A DNA stretch of 64,000 bases. Source: Butyricicoccus sp. OM04-18BH. GTDB lineage: Bacteria > Bacillota > Clostridia > Oscillospirales > Butyricicoccaceae. The stretch is from positions 6,205 through 70,204 of the forward strand of contig NZ_QULN01000005.1 of assembly GCF_003481705.1 (NCBI RefSeq), given 5' to 3'. The notes under the pieces are model-generated. The model saw only the letters and a program-made list of their open reading frames with translations. It was not told where the DNA came from and did not search any database. Positions 49,166 to 58,748 of the stretch are shown piece by piece; the stretch's first letter is position 1; each line of letters opens with the position of its first letter. A program made the translations under genes and the position numbers.

Positions 49166-51559
49166 TTATTTCAATTCTACGATAGTAACGCCCTGCTCGC
49201 CCTCGCCGTAGACGCCGCTGCGGACAGACTTGACGCGCTTGTTCTTCCGCAGGTGCTGCTGCACTGCATTTCTCAGCACGCCCGTGCCCTTGCCGTGGAT
49301 GACGGTGACGGCCGGAAGTCCGGCCATGATCGCGCGCGACAGGAAGTTGTCCACCTCGAACAGCGCTTCCTCCGCGCTCATGCCGCGCACATCCACCTCG
49401 CTCTCGGCACTCCGCAGATTGAGCTCCCGGCGCGGTGCATCGCGGCGCGGCTGCATCTTCGGCTTGGGCGCCGCCTTTTTCTCCTCGACGAGGCGTACCT
49501 CGTTGACCTTGACCGTCATCTTCATCGGCCCTGCCTGCACCTGCACGCTGCCGTCCCTGTCGGGCGCGGCGAGCACAGTCGCGATGACGCCGCCGACGTT
49601 CAGCAGGCGAACGCGGTCTCCCTTGGCCAGCGGACGGACCTCCTCCGCGTCCACGACGCGCTTCTGGATGCCCCGGCGCTGCTCGTTCTCGGTCTGGGTG
49701 ATGACGCCGCGCAGAGCCGCCTTTGCGGCGGCGAGATTCTGTTCGCTCGCCTTCTTCTGCGACTGCTTCTTGAGCGTTTCCAGCTCGTCGAACACGGTCT
49801 CCGCCGTCATGCGCGCGTTCTTGAGGATATTGTCCGCCTGGCTGCGTGCACCCTCCATCATCTTATCCGCCCGTTCCTCGGCGGCGTCGCGCTCGGCGCG
49901 CATCTTATCGCGCTCGGACTGGGCGGCGCTCCTCATGCGCTGCGCCTCCTCCTTCATCTTCTCGATGCGGCGGCGCTCGCGCTCAAGCTCAGCCAGAACG
50001 TCCTCAAAGCGTGCATCCTCGGTCGAAACCTGCTCCTTCGCGCGGTCGATGATGACCGGCTGAAGGCCGAGACGCGCCGCGATGGCGAAGGCGTTGGACT
50101 TGCCGGGGATGCCGGTGAGCAGACGGTAGGTCGGCTGGAGCGACTGTACGTCGAACTCGCACGAGGCGTTCTCCACCCCGTCGGTCGTGAGGGCGAAGGT
50201 CTTGAGCTCGGCGTAGTGCGTGGTCGCGGCGACGCACGCGCCCATCTGACGGGCGTAGCCGATGACCGCGACGGCGAGCGCCGCGCCCTCGACCGGGTCG
50301 GTACCGGCTCCCAGCTCGTCGAACAGCACAAGGTCGCCCTGTCCGCAGCAGTCCATGATGGAGACGATGGTCTTCATGTGGGCGGAGAAGGTGGACAGGC
50401 TCTGCTCGATGCTCTGCTCGTCGCCGATGTCGGCGTAAACATGCTCGAACAGGCCGATCTCGGACTCCTCGCTCGCCGGGATGTGCAGACCGCTCGCCGC
50501 CATGAGCGAGAGCAGGCCGAGCGTCTTGAGGGATACCGTCTTGCCGCCGGTGTTCGGGCCGGTGATGACGAGGGTGTCGTAGTCATCGCCGATGGCGATG
50601 TCGATAGCGACCGCCTTGTCCTTGTCGAGCAGCGGATGACGGGCGCGCAGCAGGCGCACGCGACTGCCGCTCTCGAGGAGCGAGGGCGCTGCTGCATTCA
50701 TCTCGAAGGAGAGCTTGGCGCGCGCGAAGATAAAATCGAGTGTCGTGAGCGCGTCGTAGTCCTGCTCGATGGCGCCCTTGTACATGGATACCTCAGCAGA
50801 GAGCGAGGCGAGGATGCGCTCGATCTCGGCCTCCTCGCGGCCCTCGAGCACCTTGATCTGATTGTTGATCTCAACGACCTGCTGCGGCTCGACGAACACG
50901 GTAGCGCCGGTGGACGAGGTGTCGTGCACCAGACCCGGCACGTCGCCGCGGTGCTCAGCCTTGACCGGCACGACGAAGCGGCCGTTTCGCTGGGTGATGA
51001 TGGTCTCCTGGAGGTACTTGGAGCGCTCGCCCGAGATCATGCGGTTGAGCGTCTCGCGGACCCTGCCGGAGATGCGGCGCAGCTCGCGGCGGATGGAGAG
51101 CAGCTCGGGGGACGCGCCGTCCGCGATCTCCTCCTCGGAGACAATGGCGGTGGTGATGGCCTCCTCGAGGCTGCGGTTGCCCGAGAGCAGGCCGAAGATC
51201 GGCGAGAGCGCACTCTTTTCCTCGCTCTCCGCCTCGTAGGCGAGTGCGCGGCGCGCGGTCTGCAACAGGCTCGCCACGCTCAGCAGCTCGCGCGGATTGA
51301 GCGTGCCGCCGCGGTCGGCGCGGATGAGGATCGCGCCTACCTCACGGATGCCGCCGAAGGACGGGCTGCCCTGCCGCACCATGCGGTCCTTCGCGTCCGT
51401 GGTCTGGCGCATCCACAGCTCCGCCTGCTCACGATCGTCCAGCGGACGAAGCGCGCGGCATTTTTCCTTGGCCGCCTCGGAGGCCGCCTGCGCGGCCAGC
51501 CGCTCGAGTATTTCGTAATATTCCAGTGTTTTAAGGGATTTTTCGCCTAATTTGTTCAT
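49166..51559 (-). CDS. mutS2: Endonuclease MutS2
   Basis: A 797-residue MutS-family ATPase without mismatch-recognition domains, implicated in suppressing recombination and rescuing collided ribosomes. It has a core helical clamp, Walker A in ITGPNTGGKTVSLKTLGLL, Walker B region LVLFDELGAGTDPVEG, a long coiled coil (ELERERRRIEKMKEEAQRMRS..) and a C-terminal Smr nuclease domain (EVDVRGMSAEEALFEVDNFL.., VIHGKGTGVLRNAVQQHLR). ATG 51559 with GAGAGG upstream. Confidence 0.97.
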   Translation of the reverse strand: MNKLGEKSLKTLEYYEILERLAAQAASEAAKEKCRALRPLDDREQAELWMRQTTDAKDRMVRQGSPSFGGIREVGAILIRADRGGTLNPRELLSVASLLQTARRALAYEAESEEKSALSPIFGLLSGNRSLEEAITTAIVSEEEIADGASPELLSIRRELRRISGRVRETLNRMISGERSKYLQETIITQRNGRFVVPVKAEHRGDVPGLVHDTSSTGATVFVEPQQVVEINNQIKVLEGREEAEIERILASLSAEVSMYKGAIEQDYDALTTLDFIFARAKLSFEMNAAAPSLLESGSRVRLLRARHPLLDKDKAVAIDIAIGDDYDTLVITGPNTGGKTVSLKTLGLLSLMAASGLHIPASEESEIGLFEHVYADIGDEQSIEQSLSTFSAHMKTIVSIMDCCGQGDLVLFDELGAGTDPVEGAALAVAVIGYARQMGACVAATTHYAELKTFALTTDGVENASCEFDVQSLQPTYRLLTGIPGKSNAFAIAARLGLQPVIIDRAKEQVSTEDARFEDVLAELERERRRIEKMKEEAQRMRSAAQSERDKMRAERDAAEERADKMMEGARSQADNILKNARMTAETVFDELETLKKQSQKKASEQNLAAAKAALRGVITQTENEQRRGIQKRVVDAEEVRPLAKGDRVRLLNVGGVIATVLAAPDRDGSVQVQAGPMKMTVKVNEVRLVEEKKAAPKPKMQPRRDAPRRELNLRSAESEVDVRGMSAEEALFEVDNFLSRAIMAGLPAVTVIHGKGTGVLRNAVQQHLRKNKRVKSVRSGVYGEGEQGVTIVELK

Positions 51560-51675
51560 TTCAAATCCTCTCAATTATGATTTGGGAATTATTTCAACCT
51601 ATTGCGCAGGGTTTCGTTGATGGATTACCAATATACATTCACATACCCACGCAACCCTACGACATTTCTATACGT

Positions 51676-52062
51676 TTACCCCATCCAAACCAGCACCGCC
51701 ATGACCGCCAGCGACACGATGACAAGCACCATATTCCCGCGCCAGATGCGCAGCAGCGCCGCACCGGTCTCGCCGCTTTCCTCGGCGGTGTACTGCCACT
51801 GTTCCCTCCGACCGGGGTTCCAGAACCAGATAAGGCCGAACTCGGCGGCAATGCGCTGATAGTCCTCATTCGGCAGATTGGCCTTGCAGTCGTTCAGGAA
51901 GCACCGTCCCAGCCACAGCATATATCCGATGGCGCACAGTACACCAAGCGGCAGCACGAGCATCTTTGCGCTCGGTATGAGCCAGTACAAGGCGATTGCA
52001 CAGACGTCTGTAAGAATCAGATTTCTCGTTATCTTCCACATGGAGACTGCTTTGCGATCCAT
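51676..52062 (-). CDS. Unrecognised small membrane protein
   Basis: A 128-residue protein from ATG 52062 (MDRKAVSMWKITRN; AGGAG eight bases upstream). Two closely spaced N-terminal hydrophobic segments (LILTDVCAIALYWLIP, MLVLPLGVLCAIGYMLWL), a soluble middle (ANLPNEDYQRIAAEFGLIWFWNPGRREQWQY) and a C-terminal membrane helix (MVLVIVSLAVMAVLVWM). No family recognised. The striking inverted hexamer array upstream is a likely operator for it. Confidence 0.6.
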   Translation of the reverse strand: MDRKAVSMWKITRNLILTDVCAIALYWLIPSAKMLVLPLGVLCAIGYMLWLGRCFLNDCKANLPNEDYQRIAAEFGLIWFWNPGRREQWQYTAEESGETGAALLRIWRGNMVLVIVSLAVMAVLVWMG

Positions 52063-52110
52063 ACTGCTGCTCCTTTCTGTCACCCGTTTATTGGGATAGA
52101 TGAGTATTAG

Positions 52111-52196
52111 TGTAGAAATGCGTAGAATGTCGTAGAAGAATACACTATTATTCTAAATATTGTATATTTCTCTACGTATTTCTACGACTCTCTACG
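52111..52196. promoter_or_regulatory. Inverted array of CGTAGA hexamers at 10-bp steps
   Basis: Plus strand TGTAGA (52111), CGTAGA (52121), CGTAGA (52131), then an AT-rich centre, then TCTACG (52171), TCTACG (52181), TCTACG (52191). Each triplet has an exact 10-bp period and the two are mirror-inverted about 52153-52154. It lies between recO and the small membrane protein gene. One helical turn per box suggests an oligomeric DNA-binding protein; the protein is unknown. Confidence 0.7.
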
Positions 52197-52209
52197 CGTT
52201 TATATACCA

Positions 52210-52965
52210 TCACTTCATCGGCATCTGCAATGACCGATAAAACCGCAGGCTCTCGAATTCTCGTCCGAGGTGGTACTTCACATACTCCTCGGCCATGCCG
52301 CAGAACTGCTCTCTGGCGGGTCCGCTGAGTACGAACGCATACACCTTGTTCGGCTCGGCTGTCAGCGCATGAAGCATCGCCCGCAGGGTACTGTCCACAA
52401 GCTGTGCATAACCGCCGACTCTCCCCGCGCACTTTGCGTCCGCGGCTGTGCCCGCCCGAACGGAAAAGCACACCGGCGGGTTCTCTATCACCTCGCCGCA
52501 CACGCCGCACGAGGTTAAATCGGGCGCGTAGCCGCTCTCCGCCATCACGCGCAGCTCAAAGGCCGCCTTGACGAGTGCCGGCTCGCGCTTTTTCCGCTCG
52601 AGGGCGAGCAGCGCCGTCAGCAGAAGCCTGCACAGCGCCGGGCTCTCAAGCCCCGGGTCGCTCAGCGCCGAAGTCAGTTCGCACAGGTAGCAGGCCAGCG
52701 CGTAGCGCTCGATGTCCTCAGCAAGGACAAAGAACGAGTGCACGAGGTCGGCCTCGCGCAAGGCGTACTTCTCTCCTCTCTCCGCGAGGATAAACTCGGA
52801 AAAGCACAGCTGCCGCGCCGCCGGATTTGTCTTTTTGCCGCGCCGCGCGTTCTTGCAGAGGATTTCCACCCTGCGGCCGTCCTCCGCGAGCACGGTGAGA
52901 TACCTGTCCCAGTCTCCGAAGTCCACCTCGCGCAGCACGAGCGCACGCAGCTTCACCTCTGCCAC
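52210..52965 (-). CDS. recO: DNA repair protein RecO
   Basis: Loads RecA on SSB-coated DNA in the RecFOR pathway. The 251-residue protein has the N-terminal OB fold (LRALVLREVDFGDWDRYLTVLAEDGRRVEILCKNARRGK), LCFSEFILAERG, and the C-terminal zinc region with CGVCGE (only this CxxC plus a lone Cys are evident; the second pair is not typical). Three bases after era. Confidence 0.93.
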   Translation of the reverse strand: MAEVKLRALVLREVDFGDWDRYLTVLAEDGRRVEILCKNARRGKKTNPAARQLCFSEFILAERGEKYALREADLVHSFFVLAEDIERYALACYLCELTSALSDPGLESPALCRLLLTALLALERKKREPALVKAAFELRVMAESGYAPDLTSCGVCGEVIENPPVCFSVRAGTAADAKCAGRVGGYAQLVDSTLRAMLHALTAEPNKVYAFVLSGPAREQFCGMAEEYVKYHLGREFESLRFYRSLQMPMK

Positions 52966-52968
52966 GGG

Positions 52969-53862
52969 TTACTGCTCCTCGTAGCCGAAGTTGCGCATCT
53001 GATACTGGTTGTTGCGCCAGCCCTCCTTGACCTTGACCCACAGCTCGAGATAGACCTTTGCGTCGAGCATGCGCTCGATGTCGCCGCGCGCCTGCTTGCC
53101 AATCTCGCGCAGCATCGCGCCCTGCTTGCCGATGATGATGCCCTTGTGGCTCGCCTTTTCGCAGTAGATGACTGCGTTGATCTCGACGAGACCGTCCTCG
53201 CGCTCGTGCCAGCGCTCGATGCCGACAGCTACGCCGTGCGGGACCTCGCGGTCGAGCAGACGGAGCATCTTCTCGCGGATGATCTCCGCGACGAGCTGGC
53301 GCTCCGGCTGGTCGGAGACCATGTCCTCCGGGAACAGCTGCGGACCCTCGATGGCGTACTTCGAAAGCTCGCCCAGCAGGTCGTCCAGACCCTCGCCCGT
53401 GCGCGCGGAGATGGGCACGACCGCCTCGAACTCGTGCGCTGCGGCGTAGGTCGCGATGACGTTCAGCAGCTCCTCCTTCTTGACCGTGTCGATCTTGTTG
53501 ATGACGAGGACAGCGGGCATATGATGTGCCTTGATCTGCGCGATCAGGCTTTCCTCGGCCGGGCCGATGTTCGCGATCGGCTCGACCACCAGCATCGCCG
53601 CATCCACCTCGGAGACCGTGTCGGTCACGACCTTGCACATATAGTCGCCCAGCTGTGTGCGCGGCTTGTGCAGACCCGGCGTGTCCAGAAAGACGTACTG
53701 CGTGCCGTTTTTGTTCAAAAGACCCGTGATGCGCGTGCGCGTGGTCTGCGGCTTGCTCGAGACGATAGCCACCTTCTGGCCGACGAGCTTGTTGGTGAGC
53801 GTGCTCTTGCCCACGTTCGGGCGGCCGACGACAGAGACGACCGCAGTCTTGGTTATTTTCAT
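52969..53862 (-). CDS. era: GTPase Era
   Basis: Ribosome-assembly GTPase binding the 3' end of 16S rRNA. The 297-residue protein has G1 GRPNVGKSTL, G2 and G3 (DTPGLH), G4 NKID, and the KH domain motif EKASHKGIIIGKQGAMLREIGKQARGDIERML. Upstream of recO in the usual order; the gap to dgkA is filled by repeat copy E. Confidence 0.97.
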   Translation of the reverse strand: MKITKTAVVSVVGRPNVGKSTLTNKLVGQKVAIVSSKPQTTRTRITGLLNKNGTQYVFLDTPGLHKPRTQLGDYMCKVVTDTVSEVDAAMLVVEPIANIGPAEESLIAQIKAHHMPAVLVINKIDTVKKEELLNVIATYAAAHEFEAVVPISARTGEGLDDLLGELSKYAIEGPQLFPEDMVSDQPERQLVAEIIREKMLRLLDREVPHGVAVGIERWHEREDGLVEINAVIYCEKASHKGIIIGKQGAMLREIGKQARGDIERMLDAKVYLELWVKVKEGWRNNQYQMRNFGYEEQ

Positions 53863-53921
53863 GAAAAATATCTCCTAAAGAATTAAACTTTTATCTGCTG
53901 CACGGATGTGCGTCCTTTTCT

Positions 53922-54470
53922 CTTTTCCCCTCAGCGGAGGGTTTATCTCCGCCGATACAGCGGTTCGCCGCTGGAGGCGAGACTGGCCCTCCCGGGCCGT
54001 GGGATGTTCGCCATGACATGGCGTGGCATTGCCGCCGTCTGGCGGCGGAAACAAGAGGGGACAGGGCACCGATGGTTCCCTTTCCCCTCTTGACACCCCA
54101 GACCCTCCTTTGGACGCGACTCCCTCCGGTCGCGCGTCTAAATGCGAGGGGCCCACAGGGGCGTTTGGTGCTCCAAGGGTCAACGCTTGATGGAAGCGGA
54201 GCTTTTCGCAGCGCAAAGCAAGCGCTCTGCACCGTCCGGCCGCGCACTGTTATGCGCGGCGGTTTACGCAAAGTAACCTCAGGGCATAACAGCGTCCCAT
54301 AAGCGAAACGACGCACGGAACCGAGCCTCCGTTTCCCCCGTTTCGCCGCGAATGCTTTGCTGAGCGGCTCGAAGAAGGGTTTGGGGGAGTCAAGAGGGGG
54401 AAAGGGAACCATACGGTGCCCTTTTCCCCTTTTGCCCCTGTCGGCGGGCGCCGGCACCCCCGTTTGGGGC
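53922..54470 (+). repeat. Family 1 dispersed repeat, copy E
   Basis: Begins CCCTC-AGCG-GAGGG, then the cagcggttcgccgctgg hairpin, GGCCCTCCCGGGCC, GCCGCCGTCTGGCGGC and GGGGACAGGG..CCCTTTCCCC, then the core (gtttacgcaaagtaacct near 54263) and a shortened right arm ending three bases before the dgkA stop. Interrupts the ybeY-dgkA-era-recO run. Confidence 0.9.
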
Positions 54471-54472
54471 AA

Positions 54473-54943
54473 TTACTGCTTCCTTCCGAAGAAGAAAACG
54501 AACCACACAGCCGCCGGAACGGTGACAAGAAAGACCATCGCGAGCCAGAGCCGCGCGGCTAAAAACCGCAGAGCGGCCGCCAGCACGCCGTGCGCGAGGA
54601 AGATGCACACGCCCACCGCCACACAGGCGGCCGCGCACACAAATACGGCTGCCGCCGCGATGTCCTTCGCGTCGCGCACCATCCGGTCGTAGCCGCGCGC
54701 GGTCTTGTCGCACAGCCGCTCGACCGCCGTGTTCATCAGCTCCGCGCCCATCGTCAGGCCGAAGCACAGGCACAGCACCGCCGCCTCCGTGCTCGTTACA
54801 TGTCCCATGACGGCCGCCGCCGTCACATAGAATGCCGCGGTCATGTGCACGCGGAAGTTGCGCTCTCCCGTGATGCACAGCCGGAGCCCCCGCCCGGCGT
54901 AGAGGAAGCTCTCGCGGAATTTACGGATACGGCTTTTAGCCAT
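54473..54943 (-). CDS. dgkA: Undecaprenol/diacylglycerol kinase
   Basis: A 156-residue membrane enzyme with three to four helices. It has the family signature MGAELMNTAVERLCDKTARGYDRMVRDAKDIAAAAV and an amphipathic N-terminus RESFLYAGRGLRLCITGERNFRVHM. Gram-positive members phosphorylate undecaprenol for wall synthesis. It overlaps ybeY by 8 bp. Confidence 0.94.
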   Translation of the reverse strand: MAKSRIRKFRESFLYAGRGLRLCITGERNFRVHMTAAFYVTAAAVMGHVTSTEAAVLCLCFGLTMGAELMNTAVERLCDKTARGYDRMVRDAKDIAAAAVFVCAAACVAVGVCIFLAHGVLAAALRFLAARLWLAMVFLVTVPAAVWFVFFFGRKQ

Positions 54944-55469
54944 CGTCGCGCGTCAGGCCGATCGCCTCGAGGTATTCCTTCTCGCGGCGGCGCATGCGTG
55001 CCGTGTCGTCCTCGCCCCGCTCGTGGTCATAGCCGAGCAGATGCAGCACGGAATGCGTGGTCAGAAAGCCGCACTCGCGCGCGGCGGAGTGTCCGTATTC
55101 CTCGGCCTGCTCGCAGGCGCGCGTGTAGCACAGCACCATGTCGCCGAGCATGACGCGGCCGCTCTCCGGGTCGGGCTCGAGATCCTCGCGCGGCGCGCCG
55201 TTGTAATAGTCGAACATCGGAAAGCTCAGAACATCGGTCACCGCGTCCTTGTCGCGGAACTCAGCGTTCAGGCGGCGGATTTCCTCTGCGTCTACCACGC
55301 GCGCGTCGATCTCCGCGTCGAACGGGATGTTCTCGCGCTCGAGCACGTTCTTCGCGCACTTTTCGATCAGCTCGCGCACGCTGTCCGCGTCCTTGACCTC
55401 GGTCTCGAACGTGACACTGATGAAGTGCTCCGGTTCAAGCCGCATAAACGGTTCCTTGATGATCTTCAT
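54936..55469 (-). CDS. ybeY: rRNA maturation endonuclease YbeY
   Basis: A 177-residue zinc endonuclease of 16S rRNA 3'-end processing and quality control. The metal motif HSVLHLLGYDHERGED holds the HxxxHxxGxDH histidines, and AEFRDKDAVTDVLSFPM is typical. It starts two bases after the phoH stop. Confidence 0.95.
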   Translation of the reverse strand: MKIIKEPFMRLEPEHFISVTFETEVKDADSVRELIEKCAKNVLERENIPFDAEIDARVVDAEEIRRLNAEFRDKDAVTDVLSFPMFDYYNGAPREDLEPDPESGRVMLGDMVLCYTRACEQAEEYGHSAARECGFLTTHSVLHLLGYDHERGEDDTARMRRREKEYLEAIGLTRDDG

Positions 55470-55471
55470 GT

Positions 55472-56491
55472 TTATTTTTCCTCCCTGCGGCGGACGAAGC
55501 GGTGCGGCTTTGCCTCCGGCTTGTCCTTCGGTTTCTTGCTTTCATATTCCGCATACGCCTTGACGATGCGCTGCACCAGCTCATGACGTACTACGTCCTT
55601 TTCGGTGAGATAGCACTGGGCGATGCCCTCGACATGGTCGAGCACGCGCAGCGCCTCGCGCAGGCCGCTCTGCTTGCCGCCCGGCAGGTCGATCTGGGTG
55701 ATGTCGCCCGTGATGACCGCCTTGGAGCCGAAGCCGAGACGGGTCAGGAACATCTTCATCTGCTCGGGCGTGGTGTTCTGCGCCTCGTCGAGGATGATGA
55801 AGCTGTCGTCGAGGGTTCGGCCGCGCATGTACGCGAGCGGCGCCACCTCGATCGAGCCGCGCTCCTGGTACTTGGTGAAGTTGTCCGCGCCGAGCATATC
55901 GAACAGGCCGTCATACAGCGGACGCAGATAGGGGTCTACCTTACTCTGAAGGTCGCCGGGCAGAAAGCCGAGCTTTTCGCCCGCCTCGACCGCCGGGCGC
56001 GTGAGAATGATGCGCGAGACCTGCTTGTCGCGGAAGGCCGCGACCGCCGCCGCCACGGCAAGATAGGTCTTGCCCGTACCGGCAGGGCCGACGCCCATGA
56101 CGATGGTATTCTTGCGGATGGCCTCCATGTAGCGCTTCTGGCCGAGGGTCTTGGCCTTGACCGGCTTGCCCTTGGCCGTGATGCACAGCACATCGCGGCT
56201 CATCGTGTGAACCTCGCTCTCGCGGTTTTCGCGCGCAAGACCGATGACGTACTGCACGGTCTGCGTGCCGATAGCCTCGCCGCGGCCTGCCATGGCGAGC
56301 AGTGCACCGACGGTGCGCGTGGCTACGCCCACGTTTTCCGGCTCGCCGGAGATCTTGAGCTCCTGTCCGCGGCTGATGACGGAGACCTCGAGCTCATGCT
56401 CGAGCAGCTTGATGTTTTCGTCGAACGCGCCGAACACTGCCATCAGCAGCTCGGTCTGTTCAACAGGGATTAACGTATCTATGAGAAACAC
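55472..56491 (-). CDS. phoH: PhoH-family ATPase
   Basis: A 339-residue PhoH/PhoL ATPase. It has an N-terminal KH-like part ([32 protein letters not shown]..), Walker A in [41 protein letters not shown], and Walker B region [41 protein letters not shown]. The start is unsure: GTG 56491 sits almost on AAGGAAG; ATG 56443 ([10 protein letters not shown]) lacks a site. The frame runs on upstream into repeat copy F, which is not coding. Confidence 0.93.
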   Translation of the reverse strand: MFLIDTLIPVEQTELLMAVFGAFDENIKLLEHELEVSVISRGQELKISGEPENVGVATRTVGALLAMAGRGEAIGTQTVQYVIGLARENRESEVHTMSRDVLCITAKGKPVKAKTLGQKRYMEAIRKNTIVMGVGPAGTGKTYLAVAAAVAAFRDKQVSRIILTRPAVEAGEKLGFLPGDLQSKVDPYLRPLYDGLFDMLGADNFTKYQERGSIEVAPLAYMRGRTLDDSFIILDEAQNTTPEQMKMFLTRLGFGSKAVITGDITQIDLPGGKQSGLREALRVLDHVEGIAQCYLTEKDVVRHELVQRIVKAYAEYESKKPKDKPEAKPHRFVRRREEK

Positions 56492-56547
56492 CTTCCTTAA
56501 AAGGGATATAATTACAGTTTTGTTACCGCAGGCAATGCGGCCCTTTT

Positions 56548-57217
56548 TCTTTACCCTCAGCAGAGGGGTTATCTCCGCCGATACAGCGGTGCGCCGCTGG
56601 AGGCGAGAATGGCCCTCCCGGGCGGGGGGATGTTCGCCATGACATGGCGTGGCATTGCCGCCGTCTGGCGGCGGAGAGTGCCGGGGTCTCCCGGCGGAGA
56701 CAAGAGGGGACAGGGCACCGATGGTTCCCTTTCCCCTCTTGACACCCCAGACCCTCCTTTGGACGCGACTCCCTACGGTCGCGCGTCTAAATGCGAGGGG
56801 CCCACAGGGGCGTTCGGTGCTCCAAGGGTCAACACTTGATGGAAGCAGAGCTTTTCGCAGCGGAACGACGCCGCCCTGCACCGTCTGGCCGCGCACTGTT
56901 ATGCGCGGCGGTTTACGCAAAGTAACCTCAGGGCATAACAGCGTCCCAGAACTTGCCCGACGCACGGAACCGAGCCCCCGTCTCCCCCGTTTAGCCGCGA
57001 ATGCTTCGCTGAGCGGCCAGCGGAAGGTCAAAGGGGTGTCAAGAGGGGACATAGGAAACCGCAGGTGTCCTACGTCCCCTTTTGTTCCCGCCGGTGAACA
57101 CCGGCACCCCCCCGCCGCCGAAGGCGGCCACTGTGCACGCTCACTTCGAGCGTAAAGTCGCCTCCACCGGCGAGCCGCTGTATCGGCGGAAGGTCAGCCG
57201 TCTGCTGACGGCAAAGC
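56548..57217 (+). repeat. Family 1 dispersed repeat, copy F
   Basis: The longest copy. Left arm: CCCTC-AGCA-GAGGG, the cagcgg/ccgctg hairpin, GGCCCTCCCGGGC, GCCGCCGTCTGGCGGC, one GTGCCGGGGTCTCCCGGC unit (the cassette multiplied in copy C), then GGGGACAGGG. The right arm has GGGGACATAGG..CCTACGTCCCC and ends with GTCTGCTGACGGC three bases from the yqfD stop. The terminal stem is CCGTC/GACGG on the right and CCCTC/GAGGG on the left. Confidence 0.92.
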
Positions 57218-57219
57218 AG

Positions 57220-58425
57220 TCAAGGGCCGCTGCCCTCGGAAGCGTCCCCCTCGGCGGCCACGCCGATCTGCTCCACCGCGTGAACGGTCAGGTCGAGCAC
57301 GGCCGCGCCGTCCTTCTCCTCGAGCGCGCTGCGCAGCGAAAGCACGCGTCCTCCGTCTGTTTCGCGGATGACCGCCCCCAGCGCCCGGCGCACCATCTCC
57401 GTGCGCTCCTGCGCCGCCGTCACGGTCTCCGGCTCTGCGTCATAGTACCGATAGGTCTGCACGAAAACCGTCACCGGCAGACGAACGCTCTCGCTCAGCC
57501 GCCATGTTTTCGCTTCTATCATTTTATCACAGGTCCCCCCTGCAATACCAGTACCAAAATACAATTTTTTCGTCATTTTTCCAATGCTAATCGACATAAG
57601 TCGACACGTTTTCCTGTAATAGGATTTTTTTGCCTTTCTCAACGGCCGCACCGACCGCGCCCGGCGCACGGTATACGCCTCGACCGTCCCCTCCGCCCGA
57701 ACCGTGTGCGGGAGACCGTTCTCCCTCGTCGGCGGCACGAGACTGTCGATCAGCACCTCTCCCGTCTCCACCGCATCCCCGGCCCGCACGAGCGCCTCGC
57801 CGCGCAGCGCGCGCACCTGCCGCACCACGCCCCCGTGCGACGCGACGATGCGCATCGGGTGCGCTTCATCCGCGACCTCGGGCGCGGCCGCCCCGGCGTG
57901 CGCCGTCACCGTCAGGCTGTTCCCGCGCAGATTCAGCGCGAAAAACGTAATGTCCGGGTCCCACACCATCATCTGCCGCCGGATGGACGGCGTGTCGATG
58001 CTGCGCAGCGGCGTGCCGATGTCCACGCCGAGCGAAGCGAGCTTGCTCATGACCGCGTCCTCGCCGAGCGAGGGCGAAATGTCTGTGCGAATCTCCCACA
58101 CCCGCGTGCCGACAAGGTACGCCATGACGCAGAACGCCGCCAGCCCTGCCAGCAGCGCCGTCCGCGGCAGCAGCCGCGCGAGCACGAAGGGTACGCCGTG
58201 CCGCTTGAGAATGTGCACCCGGCAGCCGGTACGGCCCATGCACGAGCGCAGTTTTCGGAAGTCGCCGAGCGACAGCGTCGCATCCATCCTGTCCCACGAC
58301 ACGCGCTCCATGCGCCGCAGCCGCACGCCGCCCTGCGTGCAGGCATTGAGGAAGCGCGGTAGGCTCGCGCCCGTCACGCGCACGCGCACTTCCCCCGCCG
58401 TCCGCCGCAGCAGCCGCTCGATCAT
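57220..58425 (-). CDS. yqfD: Sporulation protein YqfD
   Basis: A 401-residue membrane protein of the mother cell during sporulation. It has a cytoplasmic N-domain, a membrane helix (about residues 93-113: LLAGLAAFCVMAYLVG) and a large exterior part with WEIRTDISPSLGEDAVMSKLASLGVDIG and VASHGGVVRQVRALRGEALVRAGDAVETGEVLIDS (hybrid/lipoyl-like beta domain). ATG 58425 overlaps the yqfC stop (ATGA). Its stop is three bases from repeat copy F. Confidence 0.9.
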   Translation of the reverse strand: MIERLLRRTAGEVRVRVTGASLPRFLNACTQGGVRLRRMERVSWDRMDATLSLGDFRKLRSCMGRTGCRVHILKRHGVPFVLARLLPRTALLAGLAAFCVMAYLVGTRVWEIRTDISPSLGEDAVMSKLASLGVDIGTPLRSIDTPSIRRQMMVWDPDITFFALNLRGNSLTVTAHAGAAAPEVADEAHPMRIVASHGGVVRQVRALRGEALVRAGDAVETGEVLIDSLVPPTRENGLPHTVRAEGTVEAYTVRRARSVRPLRKAKKSYYRKTCRLMSISIGKMTKKLYFGTGIAGGTCDKMIEAKTWRLSESVRLPVTVFVQTYRYYDAEPETVTAAQERTEMVRRALGAVIRETDGGRVLSLRSALEEKDGAAVLDLTVHAVEQIGVAAEGDASEGSGP

Positions 58426-58670
58426 TCCGCTCCCTCCTCTCCCGGCAGGAACGCGACCGAGCGGATGTCTCCCTCGACCGCCAGCTCTCCGAGCGTCAGC
58501 GCGGTCAGATGCAGTCCCTCGCCCTCGATGCGCACCTCGCACCGGCGGCATCTCGCGCGCAGCACGGTCTCATCATATTCCACGATGCCGCAGTGGTTCT
58601 CTATCGTCGCCAGATGCCGCCCGAGCAGCTCGACCTGCGGCTCGAACAGTTCAAATCCGTCAAACGCCAT
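58422..58670 (-). CDS. yqfC: Sporulation protein YqfC
   Basis: An 82-residue YabP/YqfC-family protein (FEPQVELLGRHLATIENHCGIVEYDETVLRARCRRCEVRIEGEGLHLTALTLGELAVEGDIRSVAFLPG), a small beta-rich protein made in the mother cell under sigma-E control in relatives. Start at ATG 58670 with AAGGGGGA about eight bases upstream; the ATG at 58676 is too close to it. Translationally coupled to yqfD. Confidence 0.9.
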   Translation of the reverse strand: MAFDGFELFEPQVELLGRHLATIENHCGIVEYDETVLRARCRRCEVRIEGEGLHLTALTLGELAVEGDIRSVAFLPGEEGAE

Positions 58671-58748
58671 AAGCATTCCCCCTTCGCTAACTGTATGCGC
58701 ATATGCGTTCCGATTTGCGCATAACTTTTCCACAGGAGGTGGATAACC

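Noticed and set aside
56492..57052. N-terminal extension of PhoH by 187 codons
   Set aside because: It runs through repeat copy F and is not part of the PhoH family, which begins near the GTG at 56491.
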